Source of the DNA: Dehalococcoides sp. JdFR-54
GTDB lineage: Bacteria; Chloroflexota; Dehalococcoidia; JdFR-54
Assembly: GCA_002011475.1 (NCBI GenBank)
Contig: MTNP01000049.1
Coordinates: forward strand, 48,884-112,883
Length of the DNA: 64,000 bases
Direction: 5' to 3'
The notes below the pieces were generated by a model, which was not told where the DNA came from, did not search any database, and was given only the letters and a program-made list of their open reading frames with translations. Below, piece after piece: positions 16,924-24,800 of this stretch. Made by a program: the position numbers and the translations under genes. Every line of letters starts with the position of its first letter. Positions within the stretch are counted from its first letter, which is position 1.

Positions 16924-17427
16924 ATGGCAAGGGAAAAGAAGCAGAAAGGAGCAGAAAAAAAGGTCATCGCCTTCCGGGTAAGCGAGCTGACCTTTCAGGC
17001 GTTAGAGCGCCTCAAGAGGCGGCATGCCAAGAGCTGGCCTGAGCTGACGCTGAACGCCATCATCAAGGTATTCAGTGAGAGCAGTGAGGAGGACGCGGCG
17101 GACTGCCGTCAGGTGGAGGCTGAGCTTCGGGGCGAGGCACCCGCTGGTCAAGCTGAATCTTCTGAGGCTGTGGCTGAGACTGTGGAGGCGGTAGTTGAGA
17201 CTGGCGAGTCTGCAAAGATATCACAGACACTTGCCAACAAGGAGACACCGAGCGCCGAAGCTCCAGAGCCATCAGCCGAGGGAGAAGAACTTCAAACGCT
17301 GGTGGCTGCCGTCGTCATCTGCAAAGGGTGCGAGCGGCGGATGACCAGGGGTACGCTGGTGGTAAAGACGGCGGAGGGATACTACCATCCTAGCTGCGTG
17401 CCAGGCAGAGGGATGGTAAAGTTATAG
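16924..17427 (+). CDS. Hypothetical protein: RHH-like N-terminus, acidic linker, Cys-rich C-terminus
   Basis: 167 residues. After a basic leader (AREKKQKGAEKKV) comes a ribbon-helix-helix-like unit (IAFRVSELTFQALERL, then a helix SWPELTLNAIIKVF). A long Ala/Glu/Thr-rich linker follows (about residues 65-125). The end carries CKGCERRMTRGTL and YYHPSCVPG, a LIM/PHD-like half zinc finger. It is the last gene of the amidoligase module. Perhaps a regulator or an adaptor that carries modification sites; function unknown. Confidence 0.55.
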   Translation: MAREKKQKGAEKKVIAFRVSELTFQALERLKRRHAKSWPELTLNAIIKVFSESSEEDAADCRQVEAELRGEAPAGQAESSEAVAETVEAVVETGESAKISQTLANKETPSAEAPEPSAEGEELQTLVAAVVICKGCERRMTRGTLVVKTAEGYYHPSCVPGRGMVKL

Positions 17428-17454
17428 CGTAACATCAGCTTATGCCTGGGCATC

Positions 17455-17497
17455 GCACAAGGTAGGGGAAGCCACGTCGCTTTCCCCTACCTTGTGC
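17455..17497. terminator. 16-bp perfect hairpin after the amidoligase module
   Basis: Arms 17455-17470 and 17482-17497 pair without mismatch around an 11-base loop. It follows the last plus-strand gene by 27 bases and probably ends its mRNA, but no U-tract follows on either strand, so factor-dependent termination or an mRNA-stabilising end is as likely. Confidence 0.6.
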
Positions 17498-17499
17498 TA

Positions 17500-17732
17500 C
17501 TGGTATGGTCGGCTTATAATGATTTCAAAAGGCTGGATTCACGTGCAAATAGCGGATTGGGCGAACCTAGAGTTCGTCTATTTGGATGTTATCTGCCATT
17601 TTTCGGAGGTAGATAGAAATTGGACTACCTAAAAATAAAGCTAATCTTCGCAAACGATAAAAATCTTACTTATTGGACATCTCATCACTCTTCTACGATT
17701 TCGAGCTTTTACATGATCTTTTCCTTATTAAC
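17500..17732. other. AT-rich non-coding stretch at cassette boundary
   Basis: No open frame of note. Base composition changes sharply to AT-rich here compared with the phage genes on the left. It holds a small inverted repeat CGAAC-ctaga-GTTCG near 17562 and many A/T runs. It may be the rest of an earlier insertion or the promoter region for the kinase gene. Confidence 0.5.
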
Positions 17733-17774
17733 GTTAGGCGTAATCTTGCCTTATAAATAAGGAGGAAACAAATT

Positions 17775-19706
17775 ATGACTTCCCTCAATAAGAAGCAAGA
17801 AGAAGTGGCTGTTTTTGTTAATACTGAGAGGTGCACAATTACAAATGAATGCTGGTGCAAACAGTGGTGTCCTGTAGGAGCGATACGTTGGAGGAGGAAG
17901 TACGCTTGGATTGATTCATCTACATGTTTCTCATGTGGCGAATGTTGCCGTATGATTGATAAAGATTCACCTTCTTGTGCCGCTATTCAACCTATCAATC
18001 ATTTACCATACTTGTCAAAGTGGATAGACTCCGGGGAGCCATATGCAGTTTTAATCGGTCCCGGTATCGAACATTATTCATTATTAAAGGATATGCACCT
18101 AGGTCGCGTATGTGGTGTATTTAAAAGACTAGGCGCTAAAGCTGTATTCCGAAGCAGACTAGGAGTGCCCGAATCTCTAGAAGATATCAAAAATTATGTA
18201 AAAGATAATATATCAAGGTCTGATTTGTTTATCGATTCGCGATGTGGCGCTATTCGAAACTATGTAAGGCGCAATGATAGGCTTAAGCAATATTTAGTTA
18301 AAGCTAAGTCTACATTTTTTGCTTCTGCTGAGGTAGCTCGTGAAGAATGTAAGAAAAAAGGTATTAAGGATATAAAAATTGTATTTTTAGGTCCCGACAT
18401 ATCCTATAAAGAAACCATCATGAAAGAATACGTAGGACTTGTTAATGCTGTTATTACTTGGAGTGAATTTGAGAAATTATGTGAAAATTATAATGTTTCT
18501 TTAGACACGATAAAATATGAAGAACTTGATGATCCCCCACCTAAACCAGCAGGTGAAATTCCAAGAGTTGGTACCGTTGAAGAGGCTTTGAAAGAATTGA
18601 ATATTCCCGTTAAACGTGTTAGCGGAAATATCCGGTTGGTTCTTAACTATTTAAAGAAACTAGAACCTATACCAGGGAAAAAGCTTTTTATCGAGATACT
18701 TGCTTGTGGTGACTGTAGTCAAGGGCCTGGCATTTACGAAATATTTAAAGATGATTTTCGACGAAAAGTTACAAAGCCTGATATTAGAAACCCTAAGCCT
18801 AATGATACATTTACAGGGGAAAAAGCAACTTACGTTTTCCATCGTTTTGAAGGCGAAGGGGCTGCCGGAGAAGTTTATAGGATTTGGGTTAACGAAATTT
18901 TCACTCCGGAAACTCTTCCTTCAGCTGGACCATTTGCACTAAAGGTATACAAAGAGTGGTTATTTCACCGAGAAGAACCAGGGAAACAAGAAGAAAAAAT
19001 AAAAAATGAAGTTAAAGTTGCAAAATTAGAATCTATAAGACGTAACCCAAATATAGTTAGGATCTTTTGGGACGACAGGATTCCTGTCGAAGGTTCTGAA
19101 GGAAAAAACCATGTTCTTTTAATGGAGTTTATTAGTGGTGAAACTCTGTCCCACTATATTTTGGGGAGGTCATTAAATCAAAGTGAGATCATTAGGATCA
19201 TGGAACAGTTGTGCGGTGCCGTTAAAGGACTTCATGACGAAGGAGCATGCCACCGTGATATTAAACCAGACAATATTATGGTTACAAAAGAAAAGGATAA
19301 TAAGTTAATGATAAAATTGATGGATTTCGGTGTAATAAAATTGATGGATTTTCCTGGAGTACCCCTACAATCATTAGCTCACTCAAGGTTTGGAGGAACT
19401 CGCGATTATGCAGCGTTAGAATGGCTTGATGGCAGGGTTTCACCCACCGATGTTGAAGCATGGAAATTGATTGATATTTATGGGATCGGTTGTGTATTGT
19501 TTGATCTTCTCATGGGCGAAAAAGGTCCGAAAAAGGTTTATACCACTAGGGAAAAGAGAAGAGAACGTCTTGAGGAACTAAGACGCAGGTCTTTATCACC
19601 TTTAGAAGAATTGATGTCCAAGCTCCTTGCTGATGATCCAAAAGAAAGGATACCACAGAGCATCTCTGAGGTCATTGAGATTTTAAATAATATTCGGAAT
19701 CGGTGA
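17775..19706 (+). CDS. Ferredoxin/FeFe-hydrogenase-like domain fused to Ser/Thr protein kinase
   Basis: 643 residues; ATG preceded by AAGGAGG. Residues about 18-75 hold two Cys groups (C-x5-C-x-C-x3-CP and CFSCGECC) of a 4Fe-4S ferredoxin. Residues about 85-330 resemble the large-subunit C-terminal domain of FeFe hydrogenases, but the H-cluster motifs are degenerate: the L2 position reads FLGPDISYK (Asp for Cys) while L3 keeps ILACGDCSQGPG. Residues about 350-640 are a complete kinase: glycine loop FEGEGAAGEVY, ALKVYK, CHRDIKPDN, MDFG and GGTRDYAALEWL. A redox- or gas-sensing kinase is inferred, akin to sensory group C hydrogenase modules. AT-rich codon use marks it as acquired. Confidence 0.85.
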   Translation: MTSLNKKQEEVAVFVNTERCTITNECWCKQWCPVGAIRWRRKYAWIDSSTCFSCGECCRMIDKDSPSCAAIQPINHLPYLSKWIDSGEPYAVLIGPGIEHYSLLKDMHLGRVCGVFKRLGAKAVFRSRLGVPESLEDIKNYVKDNISRSDLFIDSRCGAIRNYVRRNDRLKQYLVKAKSTFFASAEVAREECKKKGIKDIKIVFLGPDISYKETIMKEYVGLVNAVITWSEFEKLCENYNVSLDTIKYEELDDPPPKPAGEIPRVGTVEEALKELNIPVKRVSGNIRLVLNYLKKLEPIPGKKLFIEILACGDCSQGPGIYEIFKDDFRRKVTKPDIRNPKPNDTFTGEKATYVFHRFEGEGAAGEVYRIWVNEIFTPETLPSAGPFALKVYKEWLFHREEPGKQEEKIKNEVKVAKLESIRRNPNIVRIFWDDRIPVEGSEGKNHVLLMEFISGETLSHYILGRSLNQSEIIRIMEQLCGAVKGLHDEGACHRDIKPDNIMVTKEKDNKLMIKLMDFGVIKLMDFPGVPLQSLAHSRFGGTRDYAALEWLDGRVSPTDVEAWKLIDIYGIGCVLFDLLMGEKGPKKVYTTREKRRERLEELRRRSLSPLEELMSKLLADDPKERIPQSISEVIEILNNIRNR

Positions 19707-19726
19707 ATGTCTAAATGGCAGACTAT

Positions 19727-19806
19727 GGCTAACAGCGGATAAAAGGGAAATCAGAGATTCCCCCAAATTGCCTTCGGCAACTTCTTTTATCCGCAAACCG
19801 TTAGAC
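19727..19806 (+). other. attC-like recombination site
   Basis: Outer arms GGCTAAC and GTTAGAC (one mismatch to full complementarity), inner arms GCGGATAAAAG and CTTTTATCCGC (11 bp), with AAACC unpaired on one side against a single A on the other. The interior holds two small hairpins (GGGAAATC/GATTCCC and TTGCC/GGCAA). Core GTTRRRY and bulged arms are the attC hallmarks recognised as folded single strands. It starts 20 bases after the kinase stop. A simple terminator is the alternative, but no U-tract follows. Confidence 0.55.
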
Positions 19807-19818
19807 TTGACAACAGCT

Positions 19819-21876
19819 TTACTCTGAAGGGCTGAAGACATGCTTGCAGCTAGAGCACCGGAACACATCGTTGAATTCATCGCTCAGCTTCGCCAGCCTC
19901 ACAGCCTTAGGGTTAAGCACTTCATCACAGTTTGGACAGGTTAGCTGCTCACCCTTCACCTGCTGAGCCACGAATTCCCAGGGCTTTGTCTTCCTAATAA
20001 ACTGCTCTGCTTTCTCTTTTGTCCACTTTGGCTTATCAAAGGCGATACTCTGAATACGAACTTCGGGAAGCTCACCTTTTACCGGATATTGGGCCAGGTT
20101 GTAATGCACTCCTTCAGGAATATCCCTGATGTATCTCCTGAGCTTTGACTGGGGGACAGCGACTGTAAAAGCCTTAATGTCGTAGAAGGTGAATTCTATG
20201 CTCTCCTCTGTCTCCTCTACCTTTGGCGGATCATAAGGCTCCCCCTTCCGTGGATCGCCAACCTTGAGTGCCTGTGGTAGTCTGGACTTAATGAAGTGCC
20301 AGACCGTATTCCGTCGCACAAAGACACAGTAGCCTTTCAGCCTGTCCCCTTTGAAGGTGAGGCTTAAGAAACGGGGCGAATCATTGTGCACGGTTGCCCT
20401 GCCCTTATCCAGAATCTCAACATAGGCAATTTTATCCTTGGTGGGATTACCTTCCTTGCCGGGAGGTATCTCCCCTTCGAATTCTATCCACGAGTTATCA
20501 AAGCCCCTGGAACGCACGGCAGGAATCTCTTGCTCCAGCCCAGTTTCAATTGGATTTGCTTCCAGCGCCCACTTATCGTGGTAGGGCCGGTTCGGGAATT
20601 TGATCCTGATGTCCCAGTGGTGCCCGTCCCCCCACCGATGATGCTGGCAGACGAAGTCCACCTCAGCAAGAGAAGCAAGCTCACCCCGGCTGAGTGTCCA
20701 TACATCACCGCCCTCCTCTTCTTGCTCTAGGACCCAACTGCCTGCCAATTCCTTGTCCTTTAGCTTCAAGAGCCACCTCTGCTTAGGCTCGCCTGTATCG
20801 GTCAGCGTGCCCCTGCCCCGGAACAGAATGGACATGGTAACCGGGAGAGTCTTAGTAGGGTTATACCTGCCCCCAGGCGGTATCTCGCCCTCGAAGTCAA
20901 ACCACTTATCGTCAACGATCCCCTCATCGAAGGCAATGAGCGAACCAGACCATAGAGGATGCCCATCGAGTTCGAAGGAGCGCACATCCCCTTCCATCTT
21001 TAGCCTGAGGAACCACCTCACGTTCGGCATGCGTCGGATGACCTCTTGCCCCTTCCAGGTAGCTTCATGCACTACCCATTCGATGTCACAAATCTCCGGT
21101 TTATCCTCGGATTCTTTAGCTGTCCTCCTCTCCCAGGCTGGCAGCTCTTCCTTAACACCCTTCTTCCACACCTCTTTAGCTTGCTCCAGCCATTTCTGAT
21201 ATTCTTCGGGATGCTCATCAATCCAATCTTTAGGGAGAGGAATGATCCCCTTGGGCGAGAACCACTTTAGTTCTCTGGCTCGCTTTGACACTGCGTAGGG
21301 CGTCTGATCCTCCGGCTTCCAAAGAAGGAGAACCAGGTCATATTTACCTTTCTGTGGCTGCTTCTTGGGGCCAAGCCTGGGGAAGCGGAAGGCACGGATG
21401 AGCCAGCGCCCGGTGAGCTTTTTGCCATGCAGGAAGAACTCATAGAGGTAAGGCTTCTGTGCTCCGTATTCGTAAGTGCCTTTGTCGTAGACCTCAAAGA
21501 TGCCGGGGAGATTCTTCGTTGCGCCGACTTCACCTGGCGGCACCTCGCCCTTTACCTCAAGCCACTGTTTGGGCTGCCTTGCCTTTCGAGTAGCCCTCAG
21601 CTTCTTGCCCCCCATGCCAGGTTCATTAGTCACTGCCGTGTCTGCCTTTACATCCTCTTTATCGGCAAAGACGGTGAAACCGCGCAGGTGGTCATTCCAT
21701 TCAAAGCGGAGATCACCATGCACTGACTCGCCTCTCCAGTGCCACTGCCAGACAAAGCGAAGCCCCTGCTTAGCCGGGTAATCCTCAGCAGCCAGCGTCT
21801 CGATGGAAGCGTCTAGTATATCCAGCGCCTCTTGAGTGAGCATCTCGGGGTAGAGTTCAACTACTGTGATGGTCAC
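19819..21876 (-). CDS. Triple LigD 3'-phosphoesterase-like protein with C-terminal zinc ribbon
   Basis: 685 residues; GTG start in a GTGA overlap with the upstream giant gene. Three LigD-PE-like units are seen (about residues 35-190, 265-385 and 395-540), each with a GE(V/I)PPG loop and a following strand such as VYDKGTYE or ILDKGRA and LKGKxLxGxW/Y. Candidate active-site residues (His, then HxDxR) are kept in unit 1 (QWHW, VHGDLRF) and unit 3 (CQHHRW, HHWDIRI) but lost in unit 2. The end holds CPNCDEV and CSSCKHVF, a zinc ribbon. It may process 3' ends at breaks together with the ligase encoded just upstream. Confidence 0.75.
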   Translation of the reverse strand: MTITVVELYPEMLTQEALDILDASIETLAAEDYPAKQGLRFVWQWHWRGESVHGDLRFEWNDHLRGFTVFADKEDVKADTAVTNEPGMGGKKLRATRKARQPKQWLEVKGEVPPGEVGATKNLPGIFEVYDKGTYEYGAQKPYLYEFFLHGKKLTGRWLIRAFRFPRLGPKKQPQKGKYDLVLLLWKPEDQTPYAVSKRARELKWFSPKGIIPLPKDWIDEHPEEYQKWLEQAKEVWKKGVKEELPAWERRTAKESEDKPEICDIEWVVHEATWKGQEVIRRMPNVRWFLRLKMEGDVRSFELDGHPLWSGSLIAFDEGIVDDKWFDFEGEIPPGGRYNPTKTLPVTMSILFRGRGTLTDTGEPKQRWLLKLKDKELAGSWVLEQEEEGGDVWTLSRGELASLAEVDFVCQHHRWGDGHHWDIRIKFPNRPYHDKWALEANPIETGLEQEIPAVRSRGFDNSWIEFEGEIPPGKEGNPTKDKIAYVEILDKGRATVHNDSPRFLSLTFKGDRLKGYCVFVRRNTVWHFIKSRLPQALKVGDPRKGEPYDPPKVEETEESIEFTFYDIKAFTVAVPQSKLRRYIRDIPEGVHYNLAQYPVKGELPEVRIQSIAFDKPKWTKEKAEQFIRKTKPWEFVAQQVKGEQLTCPNCDEVLNPKAVRLAKLSDEFNDVFRCSSCKHVFSPSE

Positions 21877-24800
21877 CTTACATTCACCTTCTGAGGGGAC
21901 TCATAGTAATAAGGCTTAACTAGTGGGCAGCGATAAAGGCTGGCCAGCACGCACTTGATGGGGAAGCGGAGGTGCTCCAGAGATTCAGAATGTTCGAACC
22001 TGGAATAGAGTGGGCAGACATCAGGGTCCTCCACAAAGGGGCAAGGCTCAAGCTCTTCTGCTCTGCCAACCATGGAGATTATTTTCAAGAGCTCCTTCCA
22101 CGGTGTGGACTCCTTTCGCTTCTCCCGTAGTCCCAGCACCTTGGGCCACATCCACGATAGCTTGACGATTCTGCCTCTATCGTCAGTGTAAGCGCGAAGC
22201 CTTTGTGTCCTCACCGTGATGATGTCACCGACGTTTGCTTTGACGCTCGTGCCATAGGTAGTGCCAATTGGGATGGCATTGCCCTGCTCGTCCCTGACCA
22301 CACAGTCATACATCCACTGACCGGGGATTGACTTCCGTGTCCCAGACTCCCGCTTGGGGATCACCTTTGCCACCTCAACCTCGATGTCGTAGGTCTTCTT
22401 GAACTTAGCCATGCCCTGGGTTCTGCCGATGCCCTCTTTATCCACTGTTGCCTCGGCAAAGACCCAATCTCCCAGCTTAGCCATGGCACCCTCGGAGCCC
22501 TCAAGATCTTTTACCCTCTCCACTGCATCAAGGAACTCAGCTTTCGTATCTACGACATATCTGGGCGTCTTCTTGAGATGCTTCTTATCCCTGGGAAGCA
22601 GCTTGTCCAGATGCTTCATACGCTCAAGGTAGCCGAGCTTGCTCAAGTCTTCGCCATCAATCCTCACTATCTCATAAGTGAACACCCTTACATCGAGATC
22701 AGCCATAATCTCCTTGGAGACCACCAGCCTTATCGCCTGCTCTCGCTCCGTGGCTTTGCCATCCTGGAACCAGATGACCTCGCCGAAGAATACCACCTGG
22801 TCACAGGGAAGGGACTTTAATTCTTCGACCAGCTGTGGCACGTATTTAGCCCGGTCCCGCTTCTCATCCTCGGTGATGATCTCCACATCATCTCCATCCT
22901 TCACGAAAGCCATAACAAAACCATCCCACTTTGGCTCTACCACTACTTTCTTGCCCTGGGGCACTGCATACTTCTCCACCCAGTTCTGCCACAGGGTCTC
23001 GGGATCGCCGAACTCAAATTCCTCAAAGCCCGGGGCAGGCTTGACGAAGGCAGGAACGAGTGACCTCTTCATTGCCTCAGGTCTGGGCGGGTATTCGAAT
23101 ATTATCTTCTGAGTTCGTTTATCAAGTTCATCCTTATAAGCGTGCTTGATATGCCGACGCGACATCTCTAGCACGATCAGGGTATGAACATCGACAATCT
23201 CGGTCTGGGCTTCCTGTCCCTTATCCCATGCTTTGTGAATCTGGGCATGGCGCTGCAGCAATCCTTCATCGTCGATGCCACTGAGTCCTTTAGCCAGATC
23301 CCAGATGTCCGTAGTAAGCAGTGTCTCATCAGGCTCTCCATCCGGAATAGGCAAGGGTAATTTCCTCAAGGTGATCCTGTAGATCGGCAAGGCAAAGCCG
23401 ATACTGGGGGCGTCGGCATCGTAGAAAGTATGAAGCAGTTCGCTAATCTCCGACGGCAGGCAGTCCGCCAGCTCCTCCCCTAAGGGTGGAAAGATGACAT
23501 CAATATCTGAGCCGCTGGCAGGGTCAATCCTTCCTTCATTAACCGGTCGCCCGCTGAGATACACAGGCTGGTCGATGATCAGTTCTTGAGGTAAGCTCTC
23601 CAGAACTTCGGTGAGCGTCACCTCACCTTCAGCGCCTTCGACCGGCCAGTGGTATTGCTCGAACTTCGAGGTCTGGAATGGTAATGACTTCTCATCCAGT
23701 TCATCCAACATGAAGTGCCTCAGGTGGCGGCGCGCTATCTCATCTACCACCAGGGCATGTTCGTTCACTACATCCTCAAGGCTCATGCCGGCTGCTTTGC
23801 GCCTGCCCTTATTGGCATAAAGCTTGTGCAGTCTGTTATGCCATAGGATAAGCTCCTCAGCATCAAAATCTTCTAGCGGTCGTTCTGCCAGAGCCTCCAA
23901 ATTCTCCTTCGATGGAGTGAAGTTGAACACCAGGAGCTCAGTGTCAGGAACTACCAAGAGGTCTCCTGAGCGAGTCGTCTCTCGGGGACGCCGAATCACT
24001 TTTACTTCCCACTTCTGAGGTAGCTTCTTCCGCTGCTCGTGATCAAGGGACAGGATGAACTTGCCTTTAATCCCGCTCAAAACCTTGATTAGACGTTCCA
24101 GGTCCTGTTCATTGAACTCCGGCCCATATTGAATGCGACTGGGATAGGGTGGATCAAGGTAGAACAGGGTTTTGGGGCTGTCGAACTTCTTTATCACCGG
24201 CTCAAAGTCCTCGCTATAAATTCTGACATTCTGAAGTCGCTCTCGTATTCGCGGCAGGCGGTCGACCACGCCTATCTTCCTTCCAATCATGCCGGTGTTG
24301 ACATGGAGGCCCTGTTTTCTAAAGCGGGCATAGGCGAGATAGAGAAAGCGATAGAAGCGATCGAGGTCATCTTTGGGTGACTCCCTCTTCAACCTGTCGA
24401 AGGTTGCTCGATTTACTACCCACTGTCTTTTCCTCAGTCGGGCGATCTCGTCGTCTGTGATCCTTTTGGCAAAGCGGTAAGCAAAGGCAATCTCAGGGTC
24501 TTTGTCGTTGAGCACCTCAACAGGCACCTCATCCTTATGGAAAAAGACAGCTGCACCACCGGCGAAGGGCTCGACATAGCTCTCATGAGGTGGCATCAGG
24601 GCTGCTATTCGACGAGATATTCTGGTCTTGCCACCATAGCTGCCAAACAACCCCGAAACCCAAAGACTGGCTATTTCACGAGCCTCTAGCTCTTCCACAT
24701 TATGCTTAGCTGTATCCTTAAAAGGGAAGTTGGCAGTGAGATATTCGTAGTGGTAAAGGACCTTCCCGACATCATCCTGACCCATGGAACGGTGCGTCTT

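Larger units (their letters stand above)
17733..19806 (+). mobile_element. Integron-like mobile gene cassette (one gene plus attC-like site)
   Basis: Starts at GTTAGGC (17733-17739), carries one plus-strand gene beginning 36 bases later, and ends with an 80-base imperfect palindrome bounded by GGCTAAC and GTTAGAC. This is the layout of a circularisable integron cassette: short 5' leader, one gene, attC at the 3' end. AT-rich composition differs from both flanks. The cassette stands alone with no integron integrase in view, so it would be a secondary-site insertion. This is an inference from sequence form. Confidence 0.55.
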
